Part shown: in pieces, positions 8,463 to 18,788 of the stretch
Layout: the number at the start of each line of letters is the position of its first letter
Position numbering within the stretch: position 1 is the first letter of the stretch
Source: Desulfobacterales bacterium
GTDB taxonomy: Bacteria; Desulfobacterota; Desulfobacteria; Desulfobacterales; Desulfosarcinaceae
Reading direction: 5' to 3'
Assembly: GCA_016218685.1 (NCBI GenBank)
Contig: JACRDD010000024.1
Span: forward strand, 1-64,000
Length of the DNA stretch: 64,000 nucleotides
Made by a program: the position numbers and the translations under genes
The notes under the pieces: generated by a model
What the model saw: the letters and a program-made list of their open reading frames with translations, nothing else
The model's database searches: none
Told to the model about the DNA's origin: nothing

Positions 8463-9122
8463 CTAACCTTTTGTACCTGCCTGGGGGGCGGAGCGGCGCG
8501 CCCGCAAATATTCGATGATGCCGGGAAGAACCGAAATGACGATGATCGCCAGAATCACGATCTCGAAATTTCTCTTAACGATGGGGATGTTGCCGAAGTA
8601 AAAGCCGCCGTACACGAAAGCCGCCACCCAGGCCACGCCGCCGACGATATTATAAAGGATGAAGCGGGTATAGGTCATTGCGCCGACCCCGGCGACGAAA
8701 GGGGCGAAGGTGCGCACAATGGGAACGAAGCGCGCGATGATGATGGTCTTGCCGCCATACTTCTCGAAAAAGGCATGGGTCCTATCGAGGTACTCCTTTT
8801 TGAAAATCCGCGATTTTTCATAATGGAAGACGCGCGGTCCGATGAAGTGCCCCACCGTATAATTGACCGTATCGCCCAAAACTGCGGCCACCGAAAGCAA
8901 CACAAACGTAATGTGGGGATCGAGGGCGCCCCGGGCGCAAATGCTGCCGGCTGCGAACAGCAGCGAATCTCCCGGCAGGATCGGCGTGACGACCAGGCCC
9001 GTCTCGCAGAACACGATCAGAAAGAGGATCGCGTAAGTCCAGGTGCCGTACTGCGCAACGATGCTCGTCAGTCGATCGTCCAGATGCAGTATCATGTCGA
9101 TGAAAGCGCTGATCAGATCCAT
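8463..9122 (-). CDS. DedA family membrane protein
   Basis: A 219-residue integral membrane protein with clear DedA features: 'FCETGLVVTPILPGDSLLFAAG' with the conserved acidic residue and PGD motif, 'GDTVNYTVG', 'FFEKYGGKTIIIARFVPIVRTFAPFVAGVGAM' with the essential arginines, and a C-terminal 'IVGGVAWVAAFVYGGFYFG'. DedA proteins are membrane transporters linked to undecaprenyl-phosphate or lipid recycling and proton-motive-force maintenance. The gene is transcribed away from the nuo operon, with 241 bases between the two start codons. Confidence 0.93.
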   Translation of the reverse strand: MDLISAFIDMILHLDDRLTSIVAQYGTWTYAILFLIVFCETGLVVTPILPGDSLLFAAGSICARGALDPHITFVLLSVAAVLGDTVNYTVGHFIGPRVFHYEKSRIFKKEYLDRTHAFFEKYGGKTIIIARFVPIVRTFAPFVAGVGAMTYTRFILYNIVGGVAWVAAFVYGGFYFGNIPIVKRNFEIVILAIIVISVLPGIIEYLRARRSAPQAGTKG

Positions 9123-9363
9123 GCCGCCGTCGATCCTTTCGATCCCTCGTCCATGCTGTTGTTGGCGCCCACGCCCGGGCCACCATGCGCGGCATCAAGT
9201 ACCATTAACACCCGCCGCTTGGCAATGGCTTGCGTAAGTGCCGGCTTTGAAACCGGAAGCGCCGGAAAAAAGTCAAAACCCTGTTTACGAAGCGTCCGCT
9301 CTGATATATGTTTGTCGAAATTTCCAGCGGCAACCACCCGACAACCCCATTTAGAATAAAGAA
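9123..9363. promoter_or_regulatory. Divergent promoter region between dedA and the nuo operon
   Basis: 241 bases separate the divergent dedA (minus) and nuoA (plus) starts, so both promoters should be here. A weak sigma70-like pair for nuo can be drawn around 9292-9320 (TTTACG, 17 bases, TATGTT), but each box matches only four of six consensus positions. No operator is evident. Confidence 0.35.
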
Positions 9364-9822
9364 ATGCCCGTGAACGACGCAACCCACAGTCTTTCATCGT
9401 TATGGCCGCTCTTGATCTTTTTTGTGGCCGCTGTCGGCCTGGTCACCGTCATGATCGGACTGTCGGCCCTTCTAGGCCAACGCCACAAGGAACGCACCAC
9501 GGACGATCCCTATGAATCGGGCATCGTTCCCACGGGGTCGGCCCGCATCCGCTTCGATGTAAAGTTCTACCTCATGGCCATGTTCTTCGTGATCTTCGAT
9601 CTGGAAGCGGTCTTTGTCTTTGCCTGGGCGGTCAGCGCGCGGCAGTTAGGATGGGCCGGCTACGTGGAGATGGTTGTCTTCGTCGGGTTTCTGATTCTGG
9701 CGCTCGTCTACTTGTGGCGCGTCGGGGCGCTGGAGTGGAGCACCACCCGGCACCGCCACGAGTGCCGGCCCAGCCTCGACGCGTTGACCCGAACCGGCGG
9801 CGTTCGACCGCCGCAAGGCTGA
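9364..9822 (+). CDS. nuoA: NADH-quinone oxidoreductase subunit A
   Basis: 152 residues with three membrane helices and the conserved loop 'DDPYESGIVPTGSARIRFDVKFYLMAMFFVIFDLEAVF', the hallmark of NuoA/ND3. It is part of the membrane arm near the quinone tunnel of complex I. This is the first gene of the nuo operon. The C-terminus runs about 20 residues past the last helix. The ribosome site is weak (AATAAAG). It is followed after 13 bases not by nuoB but by a CBS-pair gene. Confidence 0.95.
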   Translation: MPVNDATHSLSSLWPLLIFFVAAVGLVTVMIGLSALLGQRHKERTTDDPYESGIVPTGSARIRFDVKFYLMAMFFVIFDLEAVFVFAWAVSARQLGWAGYVEMVVFVGFLILALVYLWRVGALEWSTTRHRHECRPSLDALTRTGGVRPPQG

Positions 9823-9835
9823 AGGGGGTCCACCG

Positions 9836-10270
9836 ATGCGTACCATACGAGACATTCTCCAGGAAAAAGGATTCGACATATACGCCATCACGCCGGAGAG
9901 CAGCGTCTTTCAAGCCCTTCAGCTCATGGCGGAAAAGAATGTGGGCGCGCTGATGGTCATGACCGGCGACACGGTCGAGGGGCTGATCTCGGAGCGCGAC
10001 TATGCCCGCAAGATCGTCCTCAAAGGCCGTCTCTCCAGGGATGTGCCGGTGCGCGAGATCATGAGCCCGGAAATTGTGGCCATCGGTCCCGAAGAGGATG
10101 TGGAGCGCTGCATGACCCTGATGACCCACAAGCGCGTGCGGCACCTGCCGGTGTTCGAAAATGAGCGTCTCATCGGCCTGATCTCCATCGGCGACATCGT
10201 CAAGGCGATCATCGAGCACAAGGAAGAGACGATCCGGCAATTGGAAAAGTACATCAAGGGCGGACGCTGA
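9836..10270 (+). CDS. CBS-pair protein embedded in the nuo operon
   Basis: 144 residues made almost entirely of two CBS motifs forming one Bateman module: the first around residues 8-65 ('[26 protein letters not shown]', then '[14 protein letters not shown]'), the second around 70-130 ('[29 protein letters not shown]', then '[13 protein letters not shown]'). Such stand-alone modules usually bind AMP, ATP or NAD-type nucleotides and regulate a partner. There is no signal or catalytic domain. The gene sits between nuoA and nuoB in the same direction with short spacings (13 and 37 bases), so it is almost certainly co-expressed with complex I. A role in sensing adenylate charge for complex I is an inference. 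Confidence 0.9.
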   Translation: MRTIRDILQEKGFDIYAITPESSVFQALQLMAEKNVGALMVMTGDTVEGLISERDYARKIVLKGRLSRDVPVREIMSPEIVAIGPEEDVERCMTLMTHKRVRHLPVFENERLIGLISIGDIVKAIIEHKEETIRQLEKYIKGGR

Positions 10271-10307
10271 TCCCGCGCCGCCCGTTTCGTGGAGGAGCCA
10301 GCCAACC

Positions 10308-10937
10308 ATGCAGTGGTCCTTGAGCCGCGGCAAGCGGCACGACGCCCCGGCCGACCCCGTCGAAGCGGCGCTGGGGCGCAATCTCTTCTTCTCCAAGCTG
10401 CAATCCCTGGTGGCCTGGGGCCGCAAGAACTCCCTCTGGCCTTTCAACTTCGGCTTGTCGTGCTGCTACGTGGAGATGGCCACCAGCATCACCAGCCGCT
10501 ACGACATCTCCCGCTTCGGCGCCGAGGTGATCCGCGGCACGCCCCGGGAGGCCGACCTGATGATCGTCGCCGGCACCCCCTTCGTGAAGATGGCGCCCAT
10601 CATCGTGCGGCTCTACGAGCAGATGATGGAGCCGCGCTGGGTGATCTCCATGGGCTCGTGCGCCAACTCCGGCGGCATGTACGATATCTACAGCGTGGTG
10701 CAGGGCGTGGACAAGATCCTGCCCGTGGATGTCTATGTGCCGGGCTGCCCGCCCAGTCCCATGGCCTTCATGCACGGACTCACATTGCTTCAGGAAGCCG
10801 TGGGCCGTGAAAAGCGGCCCCTGAGCTGGGTGGTGGGCCCCCAGGGCGTGGAGCGCTACGTGCCGCCCTCCACCCGCGACACCCGGCGCGAAGAGCGGCG
10901 GCAGGCCACGACCCTGCGCCCGCCGGATAGGATCTGA
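10308..10937 (+). CDS. nuoB: NADH-quinone oxidoreductase subunit B
   Basis: 209 residues. It carries the N2 [4Fe-4S] cluster next to the quinone site: Cys52-Cys53 (GLSCCYVEM), Cys118 (GSCANSGG) and Cys147 (VPGCPPSP) are all present. The core '[23 protein letters not shown]' resembles the E. coli type. A basic tail rich in Arg and Thr follows the conserved fold. Its stop is six bases before nuoCD. Confidence 0.96.
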   Translation: MQWSLSRGKRHDAPADPVEAALGRNLFFSKLQSLVAWGRKNSLWPFNFGLSCCYVEMATSITSRYDISRFGAEVIRGTPREADLMIVAGTPFVKMAPIIVRLYEQMMEPRWVISMGSCANSGGMYDIYSVVQGVDKILPVDVYVPGCPPSPMAFMHGLTLLQEAVGREKRPLSWVVGPQGVERYVPPSTRDTRREERRQATTLRPPDRI

Positions 10938-10943
10938 TCGACC

Positions 10944-12707
10944 ATGAGCCTTCAGCCCGAGCCCATCCCGGAACCGATCATCGACGACTTGCGCGCGCGC
11001 TTTGCCGACGCCATCGTGGCCCGGCAGTCGACCGCCGACGCCATCCCCACCGTCTGGTGCCGGCCCGAGCGCATCCGCGAGCTGCTGCGCTTTCTCAAAA
11101 ACCAGGTGGCGCAGCCGTTCCGCATGCTCTACGACCTGACCGCCATCGACGAGCGCTGGCGCACCCAGCGCGACGGCCAGCCGCCGGCCGACTTCAGCGT
11201 GGTCTACCATCTGCGCTCCTACGACCGCAACGCCGACCTGCGCGTCAAGGTGCCGCTGACGGGGGAATACCCTTCCCTGCCCTCGATCACCGGCCTATGG
11301 CCTTCGGCCAATTGGTACGAACGCGAAGTATGGGACATGTTCGGCATCGGCTTTGAGGGCCATCCCCGCCTGCGGCGCATCCTGCTGCCGCTCACCTGGC
11401 AGGGCCACCCGTTGCGCAAGGAGCATCCGGCCCGGGCCACGGAAATGGGCCCCTTCCAATTACCCGAAGAGAAGCAGATCCGCGAAGAAGAGGCTCTGCG
11501 CTTCGACCCGGAGGCCTGGGGGCTCAGCGCTCAGGGCCAAGATACGGACCTGATGTTTCTCAACCTGGGGCCCCAGCATCCGGGCACCCACGGTGTCTTC
11601 CGCATCGCGCTGCTGCTGGACGGCGAGGAGATCGTGCAGTGCGTGCCCGAGATCGGCTTTCACCACCGCGGCGCGGAGAAGATGGGCGAGCGCCAGACCT
11701 GGCACACCTACATTCCCTACACCGACCGCATCGATTATCTGGGCGGCGTGATGAACAACCTACCCTATGTCCTGGCCGTGGAGCAGTTGGCCGGGATTAA
11801 GGTCCCCGACCGGGTCCAGGTGATCCGGGTCATGCTGGTGGAGCTGTTCCGCATTGCCAGCCACCTGGTGTGGTACGGAACCTTCGTGCAGGATATCGGC
11901 GCCATGTCACCGGTCTTCTACATGTTCAACGACCGCGAGCGCATCTTCGACATCATCACGGCCATCACCGGCGGCCGCATGCACCCCAGTTGGTTCCGCA
12001 TCGGCGGCGTGGCCCAGGACCTGCCGTTGGGGTGGGAAAAATTGGTGGCCGATTTCCTGCGCCCCATGCCCGAACGGCTCAAGAGCTACGACCGAGCCAT
12101 GATGGAGAACAGCATCCTCAAGGCGCGCACCAAGGGCATCGGCCGCATGAGCCTGGACGAAGCCATCGACTGGGGCGTGACCGGCCCCAACCTGCGCGCC
12201 TGCGGCCTTTCCTGGGACTGGCGCAAGCAGCGGCCCTACAGCGGCTACGAGCAGTTCGACTTCGAGATCCCCACGGCCCAGTGCGGCGACTGCTACGACC
12301 GCTCCCTGGTGCGCATCGAAGAGATCCGCCAGAGCCTGCGCATCGTCGAGCAGTGTCTGAAGAACATGCCGGCCGGACCGTACAAGGCCGATCATCCCCT
12401 GACCACGCCGCCGCGCAAGGATCGCACCCTCAAGGACATCGAGACCCTGATCAACCATTTTCTGGGCGTGACCTGGGGCCCGGTGCTGCCCCCCGGCGAA
12501 GCCAGCGTGGGCATCGAGGCCACCAAGGGCAATACCAGCTACTATCTGATCAGCGACGGCGGCATCCACTCCTACCGGACCCGGATTCGCACGCCCTCTT
12601 TTGCCCATTTGCAGCAGTTGCCGGAATTGTGCCGGGGGTTGATGGTGCCGGATCTGCTGGCGATCATCGGCAATTTGGACTACGTCATGGCCGACGTGGA
12701 CCGGTAA
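10944..12707 (+). CDS. nuoCD: NADH-quinone oxidoreductase fused subunits C and D
   Basis: 587 residues containing the NuoC (30 kDa) domain in about residues 1-180, with '[38 protein letters not shown]', joined by a short linker to NuoD (49 kDa), which begins near '[27 protein letters not shown]' and ends in the conserved 'YVMADVDR'. NuoD forms the quinone pocket with NuoB; its conserved His and Tyr lie in the 'HPGTHG' and '[11 protein letters not shown]' regions. Fusion of C and D is typical of the enterobacterial branch of complex I. Confidence 0.97.
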   Translation: MSLQPEPIPEPIIDDLRARFADAIVARQSTADAIPTVWCRPERIRELLRFLKNQVAQPFRMLYDLTAIDERWRTQRDGQPPADFSVVYHLRSYDRNADLRVKVPLTGEYPSLPSITGLWPSANWYEREVWDMFGIGFEGHPRLRRILLPLTWQGHPLRKEHPARATEMGPFQLPEEKQIREEEALRFDPEAWGLSAQGQDTDLMFLNLGPQHPGTHGVFRIALLLDGEEIVQCVPEIGFHHRGAEKMGERQTWHTYIPYTDRIDYLGGVMNNLPYVLAVEQLAGIKVPDRVQVIRVMLVELFRIASHLVWYGTFVQDIGAMSPVFYMFNDRERIFDIITAITGGRMHPSWFRIGGVAQDLPLGWEKLVADFLRPMPERLKSYDRAMMENSILKARTKGIGRMSLDEAIDWGVTGPNLRACGLSWDWRKQRPYSGYEQFDFEIPTAQCGDCYDRSLVRIEEIRQSLRIVEQCLKNMPAGPYKADHPLTTPPRKDRTLKDIETLINHFLGVTWGPVLPPGEASVGIEATKGNTSYYLISDGGIHSYRTRIRTPSFAHLQQLPELCRGLMVPDLLAIIGNLDYVMADVDR

Positions 12708-12723
12708 TCGAACGAGGAGCGCG

Positions 12724-13191
12724 ATGTTAAGCCCCGAGGAGCAACAGGAGATAGCCGCCGTCGCGGCCCACTACGAATTGAAGAAAGCCGCCGGCATCGA
12801 CGCCCTGCGCATCGTGCAGCGCCACCGCGGATGGGTGTCGGACCAGACCCTGCGCGACGTGGCCGAGGCGTTGGAGATGTCGCCCACCGACCTGGATTCG
12901 GTGGCCACCTTTTATAATCTGATTTTTCGCCGGCCCGTGGGCCGGCACGTGATCCTGATCTGCGACAGCGTCAGTTGCTGGGTCATGGGCTACGAGAACC
13001 TGCTCGACCATTTGCAGCGCCGGCTGGGCATCGGCCTGGGCCAGACCACGAGCGACGGCCTTTTCACGCTCTTGCCGCACGTGTGCCTGGGGGCCTGCGA
13101 CCAGGCCCCGGCCATGATGATCGACGACCAACTGTACGGCTGTTTGGACGCGGAGAAGATCGACGCCATATTGGGGAGCTTCGAGAAGTAA
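12724..13191 (+). CDS. nuoE: NADH-quinone oxidoreductase subunit E
   Basis: 155-residue thioredoxin-fold [2Fe-2S] subunit of the NADH-oxidising module. The four ligands are Cys80, Cys85 (CDSVSC) and Cys121, Cys125 (CLGAC). It starts at 12724 after a GAGGAG box and ends three bases before nuoF. Its presence, with nuoF and nuoG, means this complex I can use NADH directly. Confidence 0.96.
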   Translation: MLSPEEQQEIAAVAAHYELKKAAGIDALRIVQRHRGWVSDQTLRDVAEALEMSPTDLDSVATFYNLIFRRPVGRHVILICDSVSCWVMGYENLLDHLQRRLGIGLGQTTSDGLFTLLPHVCLGACDQAPAMMIDDQLYGCLDAEKIDAILGSFEK

Positions 13192-13194
13192 ATT

Positions 13195-14475
13195 ATGCAA
13201 CCGCAACGCCCTCTGACCCAAAACATCCTCCCCGAGCGGCCGCCCCTGAACCTTTCGGAGTACGAAAAGGCCGGCGGCTACCAGGCCCTGCGCAAGGTGC
13301 TGGCCGGCATGACGCCCCAGCAGGTGACAGCGGCTGTGCTGGAGGCCAACCTGCGCGGCCGCGGCGGGGCCGGCTTTCCCACCGGCCGCAAATGGAGCTT
13401 CGTGCCCATGGGGCCCGAGGCGCCCCAGCCCAAGTATCTGGTGATCAACGCCGACGAGATGGAACCGGCCACCTTCAAGGACCGGGTGCTGCTCGAAGGC
13501 GATCCCCATCAACTGATCGAGGGCATCATCATCGGCGCCTACGCCATCCAGGCGCGCATGGCCTACATCTTTTTGCGCACGACCTACACCGTGGCGGCCC
13601 GCAACATCGCCGCGGCCATTGCCGAGGCCCAGGCCAAAGGCTACCTGGGACACCACATTCTGGGCTCGGACTTCAGCATCGAGCTGCACCTGCACGTCAG
13701 CGCCGGCCGCTACATCTGCGGCGAGGAGACCGGCCTGCTCAACGCCCTGGAGGGCAAGCGCGCCAACCCCCGGGCCAAACCGCCCTTTCCGCCCGTGATC
13801 GGCCTGTGGGGCAAGCCCACGGTGGCCAACAACGTGGAGACCATCTGCAATGTGCCCCACATCATCAACCACGGGGCCGCCTGGTTCCGGGGCTTAAGCC
13901 GCGTGGCCGACGGCGGCACCAAGATCTACGGGGTGAGCGGCAAGGTGAAGCGGCCCGGAGCCTGGGAATTGCCCCTGGGGGTGACCATCCGCGAGCTGAT
14001 CGAAGAGAGCGCCGGCGGCATGCGCGATGGATTGGCCGTGCGGGCCATCCTGCCCGGCGGGGCCTCCACCGATCTGCTCACGGCGGACCACCTGGACGTG
14101 GTCATGGATTTCAACGGCGTGGCGGCCGCCGGCAGCCGCCTGGGCACCGGCACCATGGTGGTCGTCGATGACCAGACCTGTATCGTGGGCCTGGTGGCCA
14201 ATTTGATGCGCTTTTTCGCCCAGGAATCGTGCGGCTGGTGCACCCCCTGCCGCGAAGGACTGCCCTGGCTGGCCAAGATCCTGACCGCCATCGAACAGGG
14301 CCGGGGCGAGCCCGACGACATCGCCATACTCAAGGAGCACATCCATCTGCTGGGTCCGGGCCGCACCTTCTGCGCCCTGGCGCCCGGCGCCATGGAGCCC
14401 TTGCAAAGCGCCTTGAAGTACTTCGAAGAGGATTTCCTGCGCCATATTCGCGAACGGCGCTGCCCCTGGAGATAG
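13195..14475 (+). CDS. nuoF: NADH-quinone oxidoreductase subunit F (NADH/FMN binding)
   Basis: 426 residues. The NADH/FMN site is marked by 'LRGRGGAGFPTGRKW' near 53-67 and 'GAYICGEETG'-type sequence near 172-180 (here GRYICGEETG). The N3 [4Fe-4S] ligands are Cys346, Cys349, Cys352 (CGWCTPC) and Cys393. This is where NADH electrons enter complex I. The coding region ends just before the nuoG start, with a GGAG ribosome site inside the end of nuoF. Confidence 0.97.
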   Translation: MQPQRPLTQNILPERPPLNLSEYEKAGGYQALRKVLAGMTPQQVTAAVLEANLRGRGGAGFPTGRKWSFVPMGPEAPQPKYLVINADEMEPATFKDRVLLEGDPHQLIEGIIIGAYAIQARMAYIFLRTTYTVAARNIAAAIAEAQAKGYLGHHILGSDFSIELHLHVSAGRYICGEETGLLNALEGKRANPRAKPPFPPVIGLWGKPTVANNVETICNVPHIINHGAAWFRGLSRVADGGTKIYGVSGKVKRPGAWELPLGVTIRELIEESAGGMRDGLAVRAILPGGASTDLLTADHLDVVMDFNGVAAAGSRLGTGTMVVVDDQTCIVGLVANLMRFFAQESCGWCTPCREGLPWLAKILTAIEQGRGEPDDIAILKEHIHLLGPGRTFCALAPGAMEPLQSALKYFEEDFLRHIRERRCPWR

Positions 14476-14478
14476 TTG

Positions 14479-17172
14479 ATGCCGACCATCTATATCGATA
14501 ACCAGCCGTATACCATCGCCGCGGGTCAGAACCTGCTGCAGGCCTGCCTTGCGCTGGGCTTCGACCTGCCCTACTTCTGCTGGCATCCGGCCCTGGGCTC
14601 GGTGGGCGCCTGCCGCCAGTGCGCGGTCAAACGCTTCAAGGACGACAAGGACACGCGCGGCGAACTGGTCATGGCCTGCCTGACCCCGGCCGACGAGGGC
14701 ACGCGCATCGCCATCAACGATCCGGAGGCCGTGCAGTTCCGGGCCGGCGTCATCGAATGGCTGATGCTCAACCACCCCCACGACTGCCCGGTGTGCGACG
14801 AGGGCGGCGAGTGCCACTTGCAGGACATGACCGTGATGAGCGGCCACACCTACCGGCGCAACCGTTTCCCCAAGCGCACCCACCGCAACCAGGATCTGGG
14901 CCCGTTCATCAACCACGAGATGAACCGCTGCATCCAGTGCTACCGCTGCGTGCGCTTCTACCACGACTATGCCGGCGGTACGGACCTGAATGTCTTCGCC
15001 AGCCGCGATCATCTTTACTTCGGCCGTTTCGAGGACGGCGCCCTGGCGAGCGAATTCAGCGGCAACCTGGTGGAGATCTGCCCCACCGGCGTCTTCACCG
15101 ACCGAACCTTCAAGCAGCACTCCAGCCGCAAGTGGGATCTGCAAACCGCGCCCTCCATCTGCCCCCATTGCGGCCTGGGCTGCAACACCCTGCCGGGCGA
15201 GCGCTACGGGGAGCTGCGGCGGGTGCGCAACCGCTACCACCACCAGATCAACGGCTACTTTCTGTGCGACCGCGGCCGCTTCGGCTATGAGCATGCCAAC
15301 GGCGACCGGCGCATCCGCCAGCCGCTGCACGTGCAGCGCGGCAAAGTTCCGGCCACGCCCCTGACCGCCGAGGCCGCCCTGGGAGAGTGGGCCGCCATGA
15401 CGCGGGCGGGTGGACGGTTGATCGGTATCGGCTCGCCGCGCGCCTCTCTGGAGGCCAACTTCGCCCTGCGCCGCCTGGTGGGCGCGGAGAACTTCTACGC
15501 CGGCCTCTCGGCCGCGGAGCAGGCCGGTCTATCGGCGGTGTGCGCCCTTTTGACGGACGGCCCGGTGCCCTCGGCCACCCTGCAAGGCGCGGGGCTGAGC
15601 GACGCGGCCCTGGTGCTGGGCGAGGATGTGACCCAGACCGCGCCCCTGCTGGCCCTGAACCTGCGCCGCTTGCGCTACCGCAAGGCCGCCGTGATGGCCG
15701 CGGGCTTTCAACTGCCGGCCTGGAACGACGCCGGCGTGCGCGAACTGGCCCAACTGAATCTGCCCAACCTCTTCATCGCCGCCACCCACGCCACGCGGTT
15801 GGACGACGAGGCCTTCGGCACCCTGCATGTCCCGCCTGCGGAACTGCTGCGCTTTGCCGCGGCCGTAGTAGCGGCCCTGGACGTGCCTGAGGCTCCCGAG
15901 CCAGACAAGGGCGATGCCGTGGCCGCCATGGCCTGGCAAACGGCCCAGGCCCTGCTCAAGGCCCAGCGGCCCCTGGTGGTGGCCGGCCTGGCCGAAGGTG
16001 AACCGGCCCTGGTGCGCGCGGCCGCCGCCATTGCCGGGCGCCTCAAAGCCAAGGGCCGCGCGGCGGAACTCTTCGTGTGCGTGCCCGAAGCCAACAGCCT
16101 GGGCCTGGCCCTCATGCAACCCAAGGAGCTGGCGGCGGCCATGGCCCAAGGCCCTGCCGAAACCGTCGTCGTGCTGGAAAACGATCTCTTCCGCCGCGCC
16201 GCGCCATCGGCCGTGACGGCCTGGCTGGCCCAGGCGCGTCAGGTGGTGGTGCTCGATCACCTGGCCACCCAGACCACGGCCCTGGCCGACCTGGTGCTGC
16301 CGACGGCCGTGGCGGCCGAAACGGCCGGCACCTGGGTCAACAACGAAGGCCGGTCCCAACGCGCCTTTGCCGTGATGGTGCCCTCCGGCGCTGCCCGGCC
16401 GGCCTGGCGCTGGCTGCAGGCCATGGCCCTGGCCATGGGCCGGGTCGATCTGAAGGCCTGGCAAAGCATCGACGAGGTGGCCGCGGAGCTGGCCAAGGCC
16501 CTGCCGTGCTTCCAGCCGATTACGGAGCTGACGCCGGCCGTGACGGTGCCCACGTCATCGGGCCATCTGCCGCGCCAGTCCCATCGCTACTCGGGCCGCA
16601 CGGCCATGCGCGCCCATCTGGACGTGCACGAACCCAAGCCCCCGGCCGATGCCGACGCGCCGCTGGCCTTCAGCATGGAAGGCTTCGACGGCCCCCAGCC
16701 GCCCGGCCTGACCACCCGGGATTGGGCCCCGGGCTGGAACTCGGAACAGGCGCAGCACAAGTTCCAGGGCGAGATCGCCGGCCTTATCGAAACCCACGAC
16801 ACCGGCCGACGCCTGGTCTCTCCGGCCGGCAAGGCCCTGCCGGTCGAATTTTCGCCGCCGGCCCAGGCCAAGCACCTTTCGCCCGGCGAGTTCCAACTGG
16901 TGCCCCTGCACCACATCTTCGGCAGCGAAGAGTTGAGCATGGCTGCCCCGGCCGTGGCTCAGCGGGCCCCCCAACCCTATGTCGGCCTGGGACCGGACAA
17001 TGGGTTTGCCGTGGACGGCCAGGCCATCTGGCTGCGCATCGGTGAGCTGCTCACCGAGCAGATCGTGCGCATCGTGTCGGGCCTTTCGCCCGGCTTGCTC
17101 GGTTGGCCCATGGGTCTGCCGGGCATGCCGCCCATCGTACTGCCGGCGGTCGCCAAAGTGGAGCCATCATGA
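14479..17172 (+). CDS. nuoG: NADH-quinone oxidoreductase subunit G
   Basis: 897 residues, the largest peripheral subunit. N-terminal [2Fe-2S] ligands are Cys34, Cys45, Cys48 and Cys67. A His-plus-three-Cys cluster follows ([12 protein letters not shown] near 101-112), then a four-Cys set at 151, 154, 158 and 201, and then Cys228, Cys231, Cys235 and Cys263, which match the extra N7 cluster of the E. coli-type subunit. The remainder is a molybdopterin-oxidoreductase-like fold without cofactor. I use the ATG at 14479 rather than the in-frame TTG one codon upstream. Its stop overlaps the nuoH start. Confidence 0.96.
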   Translation: MPTIYIDNQPYTIAAGQNLLQACLALGFDLPYFCWHPALGSVGACRQCAVKRFKDDKDTRGELVMACLTPADEGTRIAINDPEAVQFRAGVIEWLMLNHPHDCPVCDEGGECHLQDMTVMSGHTYRRNRFPKRTHRNQDLGPFINHEMNRCIQCYRCVRFYHDYAGGTDLNVFASRDHLYFGRFEDGALASEFSGNLVEICPTGVFTDRTFKQHSSRKWDLQTAPSICPHCGLGCNTLPGERYGELRRVRNRYHHQINGYFLCDRGRFGYEHANGDRRIRQPLHVQRGKVPATPLTAEAALGEWAAMTRAGGRLIGIGSPRASLEANFALRRLVGAENFYAGLSAAEQAGLSAVCALLTDGPVPSATLQGAGLSDAALVLGEDVTQTAPLLALNLRRLRYRKAAVMAAGFQLPAWNDAGVRELAQLNLPNLFIAATHATRLDDEAFGTLHVPPAELLRFAAAVVAALDVPEAPEPDKGDAVAAMAWQTAQALLKAQRPLVVAGLAEGEPALVRAAAAIAGRLKAKGRAAELFVCVPEANSLGLALMQPKELAAAMAQGPAETVVVLENDLFRRAAPSAVTAWLAQARQVVVLDHLATQTTALADLVLPTAVAAETAGTWVNNEGRSQRAFAVMVPSGAARPAWRWLQAMALAMGRVDLKAWQSIDEVAAELAKALPCFQPITELTPAVTVPTSSGHLPRQSHRYSGRTAMRAHLDVHEPKPPADADAPLAFSMEGFDGPQPPGLTTRDWAPGWNSEQAQHKFQGEIAGLIETHDTGRRLVSPAGKALPVEFSPPAQAKHLSPGEFQLVPLHHIFGSEELSMAAPAVAQRAPQPYVGLGPDNGFAVDGQAIWLRIGELLTEQIVRIVSGLSPGLLGWPMGLPGMPPIVLPAVAKVEPS

Positions 17173-18125
17173 TGAACCCTATCGTGAAGCAATTGATCGT
17201 CATCGTCGGCGTCTTTGCCGGCGCCATGAGCGCCAGCGCCGGCCTGATCTGGCTGGAGCGGCGCCTGCTCAGCCTCTGGCAGGACCGCTACGGCCCCAAC
17301 CGCGTGGGTCCCTTCGGCCTGATGCAGGTGGTGGCCGACATGATCAAGATCTTCTTCAAGGAAGATTGGATTCCGCCCTTTGCCGACAAGGTGGTCTTCG
17401 TGGTGGCCCCGGCCCTGTTGACGGCCAGCGTGCTGATGTCGTTCGCCGTACTACCCGTGGCGCCGGGCATCGCGGTCTCGGATCTCAACGTGGGCCTGCT
17501 CTTCTTCCTGGGCATGTCTTCCATGGGCGTCTACGGCATCGCATTAGGCGGCTGGGCCTCCAACAACAAGTACGCGTTGCTGGGCGCCATCCGCGCCACG
17601 GCCCAGATGCTCAGCTACGAAGTGTTCATGGGCCTGGCCTTGATGGGCGTGGTGATGCTCTCGGGCTCGTTCAACCTGGGCGAGATCGTGGCGGCCCAGG
17701 AGAAGATGTGGTTCTGCGTCACCCAGTTTCCGGCCATGGTGGTCTTTATCATCGCCGGTTTCGCTGAGACCCACCGCGCGCCCTTCGACCTGCCCGAGGC
17801 CGAAAGCGAGTTGATCGCCGGTTTTCATACCGAGTATTCGGGCATCAAGTTCGGGCTCTTTTTCGTGGGTGAATACCTGGGCGTGGCCTTGATTTCGGCC
17901 ATGATCGCCACCCTGTTCTTCGGCGGCTGGCAAGGGCCGCTGCTGCCGCCCATCGTGTGGTTCCTGGGCAAGACCTTTGTGTTTATTTCCGGCTTCATCC
18001 TGGTGCGGGCCTCGTTGCCCCGACCGCGCTACGATCAGTTGATGGCCTTCGGCTGGAAAGTACTGCTGCCCGTGGCGCTTTTAAACCTGCTGGCCACTGG
18101 CGCTATCATGCTGGCCAAGGGGTGA
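17169..18125 (+). CDS. nuoH: NADH-quinone oxidoreductase subunit H
   Basis: 318 residues, about eight membrane helices. Conserved quinone-tunnel loops are visible: '[30 protein letters not shown]', '[27 protein letters not shown]' and '[18 protein letters not shown]'. It anchors the peripheral arm to the membrane arm. The start ATGATG overlaps the nuoG stop. Its stop at 18123-18125 is the last complex I sequence before the inserted higBA pair. Confidence 0.96.
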   Translation: MMNPIVKQLIVIVGVFAGAMSASAGLIWLERRLLSLWQDRYGPNRVGPFGLMQVVADMIKIFFKEDWIPPFADKVVFVVAPALLTASVLMSFAVLPVAPGIAVSDLNVGLLFFLGMSSMGVYGIALGGWASNNKYALLGAIRATAQMLSYEVFMGLALMGVVMLSGSFNLGEIVAAQEKMWFCVTQFPAMVVFIIAGFAETHRAPFDLPEAESELIAGFHTEYSGIKFGLFFVGEYLGVALISAMIATLFFGGWQGPLLPPIVWFLGKTFVFISGFILVRASLPRPRYDQLMAFGWKVLLPVALLNLLATGAIMLAKG

Positions 18126-18159
18126 TAAAGGGCAACCCGGTGGATCGCCATAGTCACGC

Positions 18160-18188
18160 TTGACGTTAATAACGAGGAACGTTATCAT
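18160..18188 (+). promoter_or_regulatory. Promoter and likely HigA operator for higBA
   Basis: TTGACG (18160-18165) and TATCAT (18183-18188) are separated by exactly 17 bases, each matching sigma70 consensus at five of six positions. Three copies of a five-base half-site lie inside: CGTTA (18164-18168), TAACG (18170-18174) and CGTTA (18180-18184), so the spacer and -10 box contain two overlapping palindromes (ATAACG, five bases, CGTTAT at 18169-18185). This is the layout expected for antitoxin autorepression. The higB ATG is only eight bases past the -10 box, so the toxin message may be leaderless. Confidence 0.65.
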
Positions 18189-18196
18189 TATTCAAA

Positions 18197-18475
18197 ATGA
18201 TTAAATCATTCAAGTGTGAAGACACTGAAGCACTCTCGAATGGCCAGCGCGTCAAAAGGTTCGCGAACATCGCCAAGGTGGCACGCCGCAAGCTCAGGCA
18301 GATCGAGATCGCTGGCCGCTTGGATGATCTGAGGGTGCCGCCCGGCAACCACCTGGAAGCGCTAAAGGGGGATCGTACCGGGCAGTACAGCATTCGTATC
18401 AACGATCAGTGGCGTGTTTGCTTTTGTTGGACGGATGCCTGCGCGGAAAACGTGGAAATCGTCGATTACCACTAA
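18197..18475 (+). CDS. higB: HigB-like toxin (RelE/ParE superfamily)
   Basis: 92 residues beginning MIKSFKCEDTEAL and ending VEIVDYH, the classic HigB/plasmid-killer frame. The core 'PPGNHLEALKGDRTGQYSIRINDQWRVCFCW' holds the conserved basic and aromatic residues used for mRNA cleavage on the ribosome. HigB toxins stop translation until bound by HigA. No ribosome site of the usual kind lies before the ATG, consistent with leaderless translation. The gene precedes its antitoxin, as is normal for higBA, and lies between nuoH and nuoI. Confidence 0.9.
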   Translation: MIKSFKCEDTEALSNGQRVKRFANIAKVARRKLRQIEIAGRLDDLRVPPGNHLEALKGDRTGQYSIRINDQWRVCFCWTDACAENVEIVDYH

Positions 18476-18488
18476 AGGAGTATTTATC

Positions 18489-18788
18489 ATGAATAAACTC
18501 GAACCTATTACTCCAGGAGAGATCCTCTTGGAGGAATTTTTAATACCCATGGGTCTTAGTCAATACCGTTTGGCCAAAGAAATCGGCGTTCCCGCACAAC
18601 GCATCAGCGAAATTATTGCAGGCAAACGGTCGATCACGGCGGATACCGATTTGAGGTTATGCCGGTTTTTCGGCCTTTCAAATGGTTATTGGCTGAGAGC
18701 GCAAGCGGCGCATGATACGGAAGTGGCAGAGCGCACCCTTGGCCCGGAATTAAAGAAGATCAAGCCCTGGTCACAGGTTGCGGCTTGA
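18489..18788 (+). CDS. higA: HigA-like antitoxin (XRE-type HTH)
   Basis: 99 residues with a HigA-type HTH: '[66 protein letters not shown]'. It should bind HigB and repress the higBA promoter. The ATG at 18489 has an AAAGGAG site; a longer upstream frame overlapping higB is not needed. The stop (18786-18788) is immediately followed by the ribosome site of nuoI, so readthrough from higBA would also make NuoI-N. Confidence 0.92.
   Translation: MNKLEPITPGEILLEEFLIPMGLSQYRLAKEIGVPAQRISEIIAGKRSITADTDLRLCRFFGLSNGYWLRAQAAHDTEVAERTLGPELKKIKPWSQVAA

Noticed and set aside
9113-9397. 94-codon minus-strand frame across the dedA-nuoA gap
   Set aside because: It overlaps the starts of both flanking genes, has no ribosome site and matches no family that I know.
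13894-15330. Long minus-strand open frame of 478 codons opposite nuoF/nuoG
   Set aside because: It is a GC-bias shadow of the real plus-strand genes; the translation is low-complexity (Gly, Ala, Val, His) with no domain.
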